Positions 47,801-63,932 of a DNA stretch of 64,000 bases are shown here, one piece after another. The notes beneath the pieces are model-generated. The model did not search any database, was not told the origin of the DNA, and worked only from the letters and a program-made list of their open reading frames with translations. Made by a program: the position numbers and the translations under genes. Source of the DNA: Manihot esculenta. Lineage: Eukaryota > Streptophyta > Magnoliopsida > Malpighiales > Euphorbiaceae. The stretch spans positions 32,730,716 through 32,794,715 of the forward strand of contig NC_035176.2 of assembly GCF_001659605.2 (NCBI RefSeq), given 5' to 3'. Position 1 is the first letter of the stretch, and every line of letters starts with the position of its first letter.

Positions 47801-50800
47801 GCCAATTGCCATTTTTAATTATTTAATTATTTAAAAAATTAATAAGTGTCATTTTAATTAATAAAATAAAAAAATAAAAAAATTTTAATGTAATTTTAAA
47901 ATTACAGAGATATTTAATTAGTTAGAGCACAGTAGAATAATAATTATCACTTCCTTTTTTATTGTAGTAGGATATGAAAAGGGCAAAGCACTGAAACCAA
48001 CGCAAAAGGGCTGCAAATCTTCAGTCTCTCTTCTTAGGTTACTTGGATCCATAGGGCCCAACTGAATTCTCCTTTGATGATAATGATGTGGAGGAATATA
48101 CAACCAATCAAAATGTAGATAGGAAATGGGCCCCAAATTGCAGTGGGACAATGGTCTAGTGGCTGCTGTCACCTGTTTTGTACTGATTGTCTATTTTCTA
48201 AACCACTATATACCTAACACGTGATATATATATATTTTTTAATTTTAAAAATTAAGTTGGAATTATTTTCATCATTTTCATAATGTAATTACTGAAATGA
48301 CAAAATGAATATTAGAGGATACAGAGAGAAAAGGAAAGCGCAACTAGATATGCGGTTCGCTCATTGTTGTGTTTGGTAACTTCGTTGTTGTGTTTTTTTT
48401 TAGATAGTAGTGGTCTTTCACTTTCTGATTTTTATTTGTTTTTTTTTTACCCTTTTCCGTGGGAGTTCCTCTCTTACTCATCCATCTCGTTTTATTTCTT
48501 TTAATTGTGTTTTTTTTTATAGATTATCAGCACTTTGTTATTGAGAAAGACTTTTTTTATCTATTTTTTATATTAATAAATTTATGTTTTTATTCTTTAA
48601 AAGTTTTGCATGTGCTCGTGAATACAGCTCGGAGTTACCATTATTATAATCGATAATTCATTATTTTTAAATGCAAAATTATCAAAAATTCTGTTATCGT
48701 CTCTTTTAGTGATGTGCAAATTGCTATTGTTTATTTAGATTTTATTTTCGTCCACCTGTGTTAGATTTTGAGAGAATGGCGGTACTAACAGCGTGGCTAC
48801 TAATTTTGGCGATAATTGTCTTAGTGAAAATTCTAATTCTTGATCGTTGTCGTTTCATCTCCTGTTTTCTATGGATTTAGTTGAATTTTGAATTATAAAT
48901 TTAATTTGATATTTTAATTTAGTTTGATTTAAATTTTTAAATCTATGTTTTATACTCTAATTCTTATTAAAATTAGAGAAATTATAGTTTAAATTTAACC
49001 AAAATCGTTAATTTAACTTAAAACTGATATGAAATGGACACTTTTCTGCCTTTAATGTTTCTATTAGTATCATTATTATTATTTTTTTTTTGAAATGAGG
49101 AGTGTGGGATTGATCCTAAAATCTCTCAGATTTGTTCGGATATACTTACCACCAGATTAAACTTGTGAGTGCTCTGTTAATATCATTATTATTAGTTATT
49201 AATGGTATAGCTGATTTAAATGTCTGTTTAAGGTTGTTAGGAATGCAAATGTGTGTTGGTGGATGTTGATATTCATTTGAAGATTACGAGTAAAATTTTA
49301 TAATTTTTTTTTTTAATATTTGACTTTAGTTTAATTTAGTAGAAATTGTTATTATTATCTATAAAACTAAACTTTCATACTTAAGTAATATTACCATAAT
49401 TTAACTAATAAATAATTTAATTGTGGAGTTAATCTTTAAATCAATTTTTTTCATTTATTTAAATATCACTTTCAATTTAAAAGAAATTAAATTTATTTAT
49501 ATATGCAAGTGAAATAATAGAAAAGGAATATTAGAATAATGAAATTAAAAGTAAATTGAATTAATTTAATAATGGGTATTTGCCCAAATAAAAGCTGTTT
49601 TATTCAGTTGATGAATACGACATTGATGAGATGAGAGGATTAATATTCAGAATACATTTTATTTTTCTTAAAAAATATAACAACTCTTTTAAGATTTTAA
49701 GTTAGAATGTTTCTGCATTTTCTTTCAAAAAACCCAAAAAATAAAATATTTTTTAATAAATAAAAAATTTCATGTATTAGATATTTAAAGTTTTACCAAA
49801 TTTCTAAATAATTCAAATCTTTAATTTTTTTTCCAAGTGCCCAAAAAATTTTAAATTTCATTTATTCATTAACAAAATTTATTTTTGCGACACATGATTT
49901 AAAAAAAAAAATAATTAAAACAAAAATATAGAATGGTGAATGCTTTTTGTTTGTTCTTATTAGAGTTAAGAATTAAAAAAATAATAATAATAAACGTCAG
50001 ATTTCTTAGCTTTGGTGTAAAATTAAATTCTAAAAAATAATATAAATCTAAACTTTAAAGTCGATCAGATCATTCGCAGATCGATCTATTATTGTAAGTC
50101 CTAATTTGAATATATGGGATAGGCCTGATGGCTTATGAGTGCAGATCCAATGGGAGATAATCCAGTCCGGTCATATGATGTGAGAAAAAATAATTGTTCC
50201 AATCAGTTTACAGCTTTAACAGCACGCAGAAAAATTAAATGGCCGTCTAATACAGAGAAGTATTCTTGATGCGAGTGATAGAAATAGATTCCATTCCATT
50301 CTAATACAGAGCGGGTTAATTTTTGAATTTCTGAATAATTTTTTATTAAAAAAATGTTTTTTTAATATGACATAATTTAATAAGCTAATAACATTATTTT
50401 GTTTTAATTATATATCCATCTGGTTTTCTTTTTAATTTTCATGTTATTATTATTATTTAAATTCGTGTTGACAAATTTATTTAATCAATTAATTGAAAAC
50501 TTACTGAATAATGCTATATTCGATATAAATTTAATAATTTAGATAAGTAAATTAAAATAATTTTAAAATTCTATTTATAAAAATAATTTATATTTTAAAA
50601 AATATATTTTTATAAAAAATATTTTACAACTAAACAATTTATTTTTATTGTTTAATTTTAATTTAAAAAGTAAATATATTAACAAATTTATATATTAAAA
50701 TTTTAATAAAATATTTAAAATGATTTAAATAACTTAATTTTTTAAAAATATTCTTTATTGATTAAATTATTTTTTAAATATCTTAAATATTAAAAAGTTT

Positions 50801-51333
50801 TTTATTTGAAAAATATATTCCCTAAAACAAACTGTTCAAATAAATAAATAAGGGTGACTTTGACTTGAGAGAGGGAGAACCAGCTGGCCTTCACAATTCA
50901 TAGCTTTCACAGGATAAAAGAGAGCAGAGAGAAGCAGAGTTTCTTATGTAAAATTCAAAGCTAGAGGACATGAGCGGTGTGCACTCAGTGCAAATAAGCT
51001 GCTTTCCTCTGCCTCTTACTATTTCTTCCCCCTTTCATTTTTTGGCATTTTGCAGGCTTGGGAAGTCTGTCGAAAGCAAAGTTCTCTTTTTTATGCATAC
51101 AATCTATTTGGAGAAAAGCATAGACGAGTCCAAGAATTAGAAGATCCAAAAAACTTGTTTAAGGATCAGCAATCTTTTACCCTTCTTGGGTTGTTGCTAT
51201 TTCAAGTTTGTGATCTCTCTTTTCTGTCCTTTTTGAACCCACAAACACCACAAGCCAGCCAGCCAGGCCAGGGCCTAACGTATTTGATATTTCTTTCTTT
51301 CATGTGTTTTTTGAACTCAGAAACAAACAAAGA
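44840..51333. other. Long AT-rich intergenic region between divergent genes
   Basis: 45000-46800 and 48650-50850 are extremely AT-rich with poly-A/T tracts and no coding pattern. 46830-46960 and 47460-47720 are less AT-rich, promoter-like islands with no recognised gene. An imperfect repeat of CCCCAATCTCC type occurs at 46080-46130. 50870-51333 should be promoter and 5' leader of the receptor-like kinase, possibly with a leader intron ending TTTTGCAG at 51055. Confidence 0.35.
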
Positions 51334-54265
51334 ATGAAGCTTGTGATTCTTCTTCTCCTTTTCCTTTATATACCCTCTTGGATTTCTCACTTCTGTCCTG
51401 TTCGTGCTGTACCTCTACATGAGCAATACGTTTCCTCTTCAGCTTCCTCTCCTTCGTCTACAGTTCCTGCTTCCATGGCTCCTTTCTCTCCAGGTACTCC
51501 ATTTGCTTCCTTCTTGTTTTTGCTTATTTCAGTTCTCTTAACAAAATCTCCCCCATTCTCCCTCTGGTTAACAGTTATTTGAAAATTCAAACTTCAAATT
51601 AATCAACAAATCCAGCCAATTAACGCTGCATGTACAGAAAATTTAGTTGTTTATGGTAACTAAGTTATTGCTTGAAATGATTGATAATCCTCGGTGTGTT
51701 ATCATCCAAATGTTACATTTCTTATCTCTTTACTCGGTTTTGACAGAATCTCAAGATTTTATTTTTGCGCTTCTTTAGATTTTCTTAAAGATTAAGCTCA
51801 AGCTCAAGCTTGCTTTTATTTGCAACTCGTTATCAGGAATTCAATCCCAACAGGGAACGGAAGAGGATCACCACAAGATGAAGTTAGACAAGAAAATACC
51901 CCTATTACTCATGGTTGCTTGTGGCATTCTGGCTATAATCGTCCTTGTCTCTTTGTTTGCTTGTTGCATTTATTGTTGGAAGATCTACAGTAGAAAGAAA
52001 AATGCCCAGTTTTCAGGTGCCCTCCTTTTTCACTTTCACCCATTTCTGTTTTTTACTTCAAATTTTTGGTCTGTTCTAGTGCTATAGCCTGCTGTTCTTT
52101 ACTCTGTTTCTTTCTGTTCTATGGGTTCTGAATGCGAAGATGTTGAGAAAGGGGTATCAGTAACGCCATTCTTGGGTAAATTTAATTCATTGAGGATGGT
52201 TAGTAACAGAGGATCTGTTCCGTTGATTGACTATAAGATACTAGAGAAAAGCACAAAAAGCTTTGGAGATGACAATTTATTGGGAAAGGGAGGATTTGGT
52301 CGTGTTTATAAAGCGTTATTGGAAGATAACAAGCACGTTGCCGTCAAGAAACTAGACTGTGAAGCTGAAGATGCGAGGAAAGAATTTGAGGTACGCTATT
52401 AATATATGGAGGTTTGCTCGCCCATTGTTTTTACCTCCTCCTATAACTTTTTTGTTTATGGCTTGAAATTGCAGAATGAGTTGGATTTTTTAAGCAAAAT
52501 TCGCCACCCAAATATCATTTCTCTTGTGGGTTATAGTGTTCATGAGGACATGGGTTTTATTGTTTACGAATTGATGCAAAATGGGTCCCTTGAAGATCTA
52601 CTACATGGTAATACTTTATTCTCATATTTATTTTTCTTTTCTTTTTCTTTTATTGGAAATTGTGTCTCGGATGATGGAGTATATTGTACTGAAATAGAAA
52701 ATAGTTCTAACCCATATTTGCTTGTTTGACTTCTGTTGATGCTATAGGACCTCGTGGATCTTCATTAAGTTGGCATATGCGGTTGAAAATTGCTCTTGAC
52801 ACAGCAAGGTGAGCTTGTTTTGCCAATATATTAACACCTTCTGATTGCTATTATTGTTGCTTAAAACATTTCTTTATGTCCATTTGTTCACCAGAGGATT
52901 AGAATATCTGCATGAATTCTGCAAGCCACTAGTGATCCATAGAGATCTGAAATCATCTAATATACTTCTAGATTCCAACTTCAATGCCAAGGTAAGAGAG
53001 TACATAATTATTTTGTCTAGTTGTCTTCTATGCTTCTCTACCTACAGTACTCTCATGTGATTAAAGCATTGCTACTATTTATTTAAATTTATCTGGATCT
53101 GGTTTAACTAAGCAGATAACATAAGAATGGGAACTATTCCTACCCCATTCTCATGCCAAGGAAAAAGTTCATTTTACCTCTTCTTCTCTCTTTTTTGTCT
53201 GGTTTTCAGCTATCGGATTTTGGTCTCGCAGTAGCTGATAGCTCCCAGAACAGGAACAAGCTCAAGCTTTCCGGTACCGTTGGTTACCTAGCCCCAGAGT
53301 ATATGTTGGATGGTATATACTAACCTAACTAAACTTATTATATGCTTAATTCTGACTTTAGGAGGAGGTTTTTATTAGCCATTCTTGATTTGTTAGACAG
53401 TGGTATTAATACGTTACTACTTAACTATCAGAGAGAAAATATTTCTCTTACCGAACTGGATGTAACACAAGTTGATGACTTAGCAATATTTTATATGATG
53501 TGATGCTATTGATAATTATATAATTAGCATTCTCCCAGACAAAGCTGTCCTCAGTCCACATGTACTCATTGCCTAGCATCGGCAACTAATTATTTTACTT
53601 AATCCTAGCAACCTTATATGCCCAAAAATGTCCCTAAAATGGTTGGAGTTCAATGTTACTCTTTATTGGGGGTAAAAAAAGTCATATTTTTTCAAATATT
53701 TTAGGTGAGCTAACTGAGAAGAGTGATGTATATGCATTTGGGGTTGTGCTTTTGGAGCTTCTACTGAGAAGGCGGCCTGTGGAAAAACTAACACCAGATC
53801 ACTGTCAATCTATTGTAACATGGGTATGTCTTCTGATCCACTATGACTCTCTTTGTGATTGGGAGGGATCCAATATTTAATGCTTTAGCTTATTATAAAT
53901 GCAGGCCATGCCTCAGCTCACTAACAGAGCCTTACTTCCAAACATCGTGGATCCTGTGATAAAAGATACTGTGAATGAAAAGTACTTATTCCAGGTTTGT
54001 TAACCACATCTTATTGTTAATAAACAAAGTTGGAATTTGCTTTTATTAGCAATAAACTATTTTGGGTTGTATTTGTGTGCAGGTTGCTGCAGTAGCAGTG
54101 CTATGTGTGCAACCAGAACCAACATATCGGCCACTCATAACAGACGTTGTGCACTCTCTGGTTCCACTGGTTCCTGTTGAGCTTGGAGGGACGCTAAAAG
54201 TTGCAACACAGGCTGCACCACCTGGGCGCACACCGGAGTGGCTAAACAAGGAGAAACGTTTCTGA
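51334..54265 (+). CDS. Receptor-like serine/threonine protein kinase, At1g80640/At5g11020 type
   Basis: Ten exons: 51334-51493, 51837-52016, 52140-52390, 52475-52607, 52748-52808, 52895-52991, 53210-53312, 53705-53823, 53905-53994 and 54083-54265, all GT-AG, in phase, giving 458 aa. I chose the ATG at 51334 because it opens directly on a signal peptide ([19 protein letters not shown]). A short Ser/Pro-rich ectodomain without LRR or lectin folds is followed by a transmembrane helix at about 74-100. The kinase has the glycine loop GKGGFG (162-167), VAVK Lys183, HRDLKSSN with catalytic Asp279 (RD type), DFG Asp297 and the activation-segment end [11 protein letters not shown]. The C terminus is '[15 protein letters not shown]'. 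It should sit in the plasma membrane and be an active kinase. The ligand is unknown. Its subfamily is linked in the literature to CLAVATA-type signalling (MAZZA), as I recall. Confidence 0.93.
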
Positions 54266-54544
54266 TGTTATGCACCCGCTTTTCTTTCTCAAAGTTTTGT
54301 TAGATAAATCCATAATTCACTACCAATAAACTTGCTTTTGTGCATTGGTATTTGTCCACATTTGTAAAATGAAGCAATTTGTAGTGGGTTAATATAGAAT
54401 TCTCAGAGATCATTTGTTTCCTTTTCCTCCCAAAAAAGGGAAAAATAAGAAGATTTGTGCCTCAAAGATTCTTTTGGGTTTCAGGATCTCTGCATAATTT
54501 GTGCGGCCTTTTGCCAAAAGTTGATACTTTGTCTTCTTTTGGGG

Positions 54545-55519
54545 AGTGATATTTTAGAAAATCGAATTAAATTGAAAATAAAAATTAATTAAATTGAATT
54601 AAATTTAAATAAATCAATTTAGTTTAGTTCAAACACTCAAAAATTGATTATTCAATTCATAATAAATTTCAATCAATTTCAATCCAAAAAGCTAAATAAA
54701 TTTCTAAATATATAGTAAAAGATGAAGATATTCGATCAAATTTCTTAACCAATAAACAATAAATTTTATATTCTAACGAGAACTTGCAAAATTTTCAATC
54801 AAGAAATCTTTATTTTTGTAAATTTCTATGATAATTTTTTGATTGAAAAAAATAAATAAATGATAGACTAGCAAATTTCTCAATCAATATATTTTTATAT
54901 TCCAAGCTAATCAACTAAGAAACAATGGCGATTAACAGAAAAAAAATTTAAATTAAATATCTATAGAAAATACAAGTAAATAAATTAAAAATTATAAATA
55001 ATAAATAAAACAGAAATCTAAATTGAATATCAAATCTCCACAAACAACAAACTCAGAATCAATAAAGTGGAGAATAGAAAGGCTTGATGACGCTACGAAT
55101 AAGAGTCGCATGCTTGCGTGGAATTGAGTCGTACGAGTAAGTGATTTCGAGTCGAGGATAGAGGCCATCGAGTTGATGCGTGTGCAACTCGACAATAGAG
55201 GCTCGATGGCCCTGCAACTCAACGATAAAGGCTCGATGAAAGGAAAAATAGGATTTGCAAGTGGGTGTGGGCGTCCTTCATCTCCAAGAGTCCTCCTTCA
55301 TTGCGAGCAGGTGTCTTCTCATTAATTGTGAGGAGCATTTTCCATTGTAAGAAGAGTAGCCGTTTGACCTTGCAGCAAGGAGAAAAAGTAGAAGATGAAG
55401 GAGAAATTGAAAGGGTGGGGCAGACAAGGATTCAAAGAGAAAGTGGAGTTGAAGGAGAAGAGAGAGGGCGAGGAAGTGTGGGCCGCAGTAGCTTGAAGTA
55501 GAATGAGGCTAGAGTTTTA

Positions 55520-55558
<39 letters not shown>

Positions 55559-55740
55559 GAGCGGTTTAATTTTTTGTATTGATTTCGGTTAATTAATTGA
55601 ATTAAATTAAAAATTAAAATATTTTTAAATTAATAACGAAATTAATAAATTAATTAAATAATCGAATCAAATAAAAATTTTAATTTAATTTAATTTATTT
55701 TTCTATTAAAACCGAAAAATGCACTCCCCTACTCTTCTCC
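54545..55740. repeat. Non-autonomous TE-like block with AT-rich inverted flanks
   Basis: The left flank (about 54552-54660: AATCGAATTAAATTGAAAAT, then repeated AATTAAATT) and the right flank (about 55560-55715: GGTTTAATT ... AATTTAATTTAATTT ... AAAACCGAAAAATGCACTCCCC) are roughly reverse-complementary. The right end reads inward as GGGGAGTGCATTTTTCGGTTTT, like the termini of common plant 'AACCGAA' repeats. The core has short reiterations of GAGGCTCGATGGCC / AAGGCTCGATG (55150-55240) and a (CT)n(AT)n tract. No coding capacity and no target duplication were identified. Confidence 0.35.
55515..55559. repeat. (CT)n(AT)n compound microsatellite
   Basis: TCTCTCTCTCTCTCTCT then ATATATATATATATATATAT, near the right flank of the TE-like block. 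Confidence 0.85.
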
Positions 55741-56399
55741 TTTCCTAAAAGGATGTAATGAAAAATTAAGTAATAAATAGTGTAAAATGAAATGAAGAAA
55801 AAGAGATCGATTGATCACTTTGGTTGAAAGTTGTTTTAAAAATAAGAGGCTAATGAAGGTAAAATCTTTACATTGCACACTTTAGATTCAGTTTCCTTTT
55901 TAAAATAACTCAAAAGAGGTTCCTCCACTTGCATCTCATTCTTTTAATTTTCTGCAACCCAACTCCCATGCAATACCTTAATTGCATAGCAAGGACTCTG
56001 TAAATCCTTTTCTTCCCAATTTATGTAGCAAACTCGTAAAGAAGGCTAGATGATACATATTCTAAGCAAAGTTAAAACATTAACATCATTGGATGACAAT
56101 ACTAATTTAATAAACAAATCTTTTGAGGAATATAAACAATGCAAATATTCATCCATGATATCAACTGTTTGAACTTCTCATTCGCAAAAATAAGCCTATT
56201 TGCCCAAGCATGGAAAGCCAACTCAATCATCAATGTACGTTAAATAACTTAACAGATAAAATTCTTCCCATCATAGGGTTTTCGGATGCAGACTAACACT
56301 TATTAGAAATTTAAAGTCATATTAGCTCAGTAAAACATTGAACTAACAAAAAAATATCTCAGGATTGCTTCTAATATGCGTAACTCATACTTCTATCAT

Positions 56400-60303
<3,904 letters not shown>

Positions 60304-62602
60304 ATCTGAATAAAAAATGACAAAGCTGAGCTCACTGCAAAAAGATCAGAGAGAGTGATCAGTGAAAACTGGTGACTAGGATTGGAGATGTAAAGAAATG
60401 GAGAATGATTCTCGTGGGTGAATTGATTCAACCTGAAAACTGTTGAATTTGAGATGAGATGGACGGAGGAAATTAGAAGCTTTCACGATGGACGATGGCC
60501 CCAATGGGTGAAGTTCGTTATAGCGAGTGGTTTTAGGCCCCTTTTTTGGGCTGCTGATGCCGGTGGGTTTCTGAAACCTTCAAGGGCAAATTAAACATTT
60601 TACTGGCTGAAACAAGTTGAGGGCTTTGCGTTAGTGGTGGTTAACTTCACAACGGCCGACTGTGGGGTTCCGTTAATTAGAGGATAATGGGCCTTACTTT
60701 GGGTCGTTGACCAACAGGCCCAACCATGAGGTTCCGACTCAAAAAAATCGAACCAATAGAAACCCGGGTGAAGTTGTAAGTTTTAACAGTGGTTTTTTGA
60801 AAAAAACATTATATTAAATTTTTGTTGAACAAGTAATTTCATATATATTTATTTAAATACTTTAGAATTTTCATCATTATCTAATTGTTTTTGAATTTTT
60901 ACTATTAAGACGTGATAAGTTTAACTTTAAATAAAATTTTTAGTACCTTTTAATTTACGTAATACCTCTAGTGTATAATAACTCTGTCGTTTTGAAAAAT
61001 ATTTTTTATTGTAAATTATTTATTTTTTTAAGATAATATTAATTATTATTTTTTATATATTTTTACTAATTTTGAAGTTATTACAATTTTTTTTTAAAAA
61101 AATTTAAGATTACTAATTAATCTTCTTGATTTGAATGTATAAATTTTAAATCACAGATGTTATATATGAAAGAAGATATTTTTTAAAAGATATATTTAAA
61201 CAACAATTTCAATAAATTCATAATCTATTTAAGGAGTGGAATTATTGGCACACACCATTTAAAACTTTGTTTAAAAGGAAGTTTTACAACCTACTGAAAA
61301 AAAAGGGAAGTTTTAAAAGGTAATGACAGATTGTTTAAAAATTTGAAAACTATATATTTATATTTGAAAAATCCATATTTCTATAATATATGGTTTTAGA
61401 ATTTTAAATGTTAAAAATCTATTTCCATTCATTTAATTGATAACTTAATAAAATTTTATTTTCAAAACTTAAAAAAAAATCATTCTTTTAAATAATAAAA
61501 AAAAATATAAATCCCAAGTGTTGCGCCTATTGATTCTAAACTTTATTACTTGGGCCATTTTTTTTCTTTTTGTTTTTAAGATTAAGATAATTTAAAATGT
61601 GTAAAAATTAAAAATATTTCTCTTATTTAATATAAAAAATTAAATCTATTATGTCAATGATATTTTTTTAATAAAAAATATTTTGAAAATCTTTCATTCG
61701 TGAAGTGTATTCACATATTTTCTTCCTGAGAGAGTATGAAGGCCATAGATTTTTTCCCGTCTTTTATTAATCAAGTGATACAATTAAATAAAACCACGAA
61801 TTATTTGGATTTGCTATTCTGATTTACTACACATTATCTTGGTGAATTTCATTCATTTCTATTTAAAATAGAATAACTCTTGAAAAAAAAAAAAAAACTT
61901 ACCCATAACTTGGTGTACATTTCTACAATAAAAAAGTTACCATATTAATGTGTTCTTTAAGGATGAGTATCATTGTTTTAAAAAAAAAAAGTTGTTTCCT
62001 ATTTTTAGAAAAATAAAATAATATTTTTTCAATGTAATGAATTATTTATTTTTTATTAATTAAACGTGTATACACGCAATGAATTGATACAGCAAGAAAG
62101 AAAACGATGAAGGCATTTGAGAGCTAGTAAAGTCTTCTACTCTCAATAGTGCTCCTTCAAGCAGAAGCTGGTGGATTAGCAAGCAAAGCCAACTTGTTCT
62201 TCTAATATTTAGATGATCAAACACAAATAAGTAAAGTTTATTATTTATTTAATTATTTTGCACATTTTGTCAATCTAAAATGAAGTTGTACTATTTCAAA
62301 TGGAATTGATTCTTAGCAAGATTTTTTTTTTCTCAAAATTACGAAGGAAATAAAAGTAGTCAAATAAATTGTGAAGCATAAATGACCCAAATGCCCTTTA
62401 TATATATATATATATATATATAGACACTTGCATTTTTTATAATTTGGGGTTAATATATTAAAATTTAAATTAAAATAATCTATGATACAGAAAGGAAAAG
62501 AGAAAGCCGACCCCAAATAAAAAATCTTCCGTCCTTTTAACAGTGGTTCCTCCACAGCAATGTTATCCTCTTGAAGATCAGAGCCTTTAATCCTTGTCAA
62601 TC
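60304..62602. other. AAT promoter and intergenic region
   Basis: 60304-60780 is the less AT-rich 5' leader and promoter of the aminotransferase gene. From 60780 on the sequence is AT-rich with poly-A/T tracts. A (TA)n tract lies at 62399-62421. The last stretch is 3' UTR of the UbiA gene. Confidence 0.4.
62399..62421. repeat. (TA)n microsatellite
   Basis: About 11 TA units, in the presumed 3' flank of the prenyltransferase gene. Confidence 0.8.
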
Positions 62603-63932
62603 TCAACGCACAAAAGGGATAAGGAAATATTCAGCATAGAATAACTGTAAAGGAGATGAATCCTGGTTAGAATTTTTTTACCTAAGTCTCTTATCATATC
62701 ATAAATGAAAAATAATTGTGTGAATTTGGTCCATCTTGAACCAAAACGCAGTCAAATAAGTTTTTATAAAAAGAAAAATGATATCTACCTCAATATTTTT
62801 TAGTTCACGGTAAATCGGATTCACTTAAAAATTTCCATTAATAGACGGTAAACAAAGAAGGCGGTAAGAGGGTGGTATCACTTGCCTTCCATATGAACAT
62901 GTAAAAAGAAGTGATAGAAATTTTGCTGGTGAGATCAACCGATAGGGCCTGGATCAACAAATTCCCAGCAATGATGCTATGTCCTACTATCTGCAGTCAA
63001 CAAATTAATCTTTATAATGCTCTGGGCCCTGGGGACTATTCCACTACCATAATCTCGACCATAAAAGGATCCAAATCTAACATGACAATCAAACGTGTAA
63101 TACTTACTGTGACAAGCTTGATGGGTAGGAGCGAAGGAGAAAAAGTTCCTACTCCCGCAGCAGCGCCATAGGCGAAAAACAGCAAGGTAACGCAAAGCCA
63201 AAAGACCTTGCAAATAAGAGCATTCAATAGATTTCTTAATTTTCTTGTCTTTTCTTCTTTATGATATAAGCAAATTCAATTGGATATAACAGATAGTTAC
63301 TTTGTTTACTTACTTTTTCTTGGCCAAGACTGACACTGAATGATTGAATCCCATAGTCTCTGTCCCCTTCCACATCAGGGATGTCCTATTCAGATACCAG
63401 AAAAACACATTAAAGTTCACTTCCTTTACGAGTTAAGCTTTTGCTGCAACTTTGGTTTGAGGGGTTACTTTGAAAAGTGCAATAACAGCAGAGAAGAAGC
63501 ACATGAAAGCAGTTGCAAACACCAACGATCTGGGAATGAATATGGGTTTTCCAAGAACAAATTTCTGCATTTTTAGACCCCTCGTTAACAAATTATCAGC
63601 AGTAAAAGAAAATGAGTGTGAAATGAAGAATCTGAGAATTACCTGGATGTGTACAAAGAAAGCAAGTTGAACAACCATTGCTCTTACGATCAGTATACAA
63701 CTTGCAGCAAGAAAAGCATGCTTCTTCCATCTCAGAAAGGGAAGCTATACTTGCACATTTACGCAAACACTTTGTAAACTATGAGTTTGCCTCTGTTATT
63801 TCCTTTAGCACAACACGTAAGCATGGAGAATTAGGAGATTACCTCAATGGAATATACACTTCCAAGAGCACAACTAATGAGGAGTGCTGCAAGAAGTGGT
63901 GGAGATTCAGACATAATTCCCATAGCAAGACT
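62603..63932 (-). CDS. UbiA prenyltransferase, homogentisate phytyltransferase/flavonoid prenyltransferase type (3' part; apparent frameshift)
   Basis: Seven 3' exons are present: 63932-63843, 63744-63643, 63564-63469, 63385-63314, 63206-63108, 62991-62886 and 62644-62603; the 5' exons lie beyond the window. They read '[20 protein letters not shown]', '[15 protein letters not shown]', '[11 protein letters not shown]', then the second Asp-rich motif in '[20 protein letters not shown]', '[15 protein letters not shown]', and an end of 'SFYMFIWK' + '[13 protein letters not shown]'. This is the plastid envelope homogentisate/aromatic prenyltransferase family (VTE2-1, flavonoid prenyltransferases), which binds prenyl diphosphate via Mg2+ and the Asp motifs. 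Exon 62991-62886 is 106 nt where 105 are expected. Its first part (IVGHSIIAG...IQALS) and second part ([12 protein letters not shown]) are in different frames, and the first frame stops at TGA right after ALSG. Loss of function, polymorphism or a sequencing error are all possible. Confidence 0.88.
62880..62886 (-). other. Non-canonical GC splice donor (AAG|GCAAGTG)
   Basis: The exon ending 'FYMFIWK' is followed by GCAAGTG instead of GT, matching the strong extended consensus required of GC-AG introns. The acceptor is TTTACAG at 62651-62645. No GT nearby would preserve the conserved LFYAEY junction. Confidence 0.75.

Larger units (their letters stand above)
54266..56399. other. Convergent intergenic region with a TE-like block
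   Basis: 3' UTRs of the RLK (+) and AAT (-) genes at the two ends. The middle is a repeat-like block listed separately. 55730-56399 is ordinary AT-rich DNA. Confidence 0.35.

Noticed and set aside
47918..48172. 84-codon minus-strand frame in an intergenic island
   Set aside because: No homology or start context; overlaps non-coding-like AT tracts.
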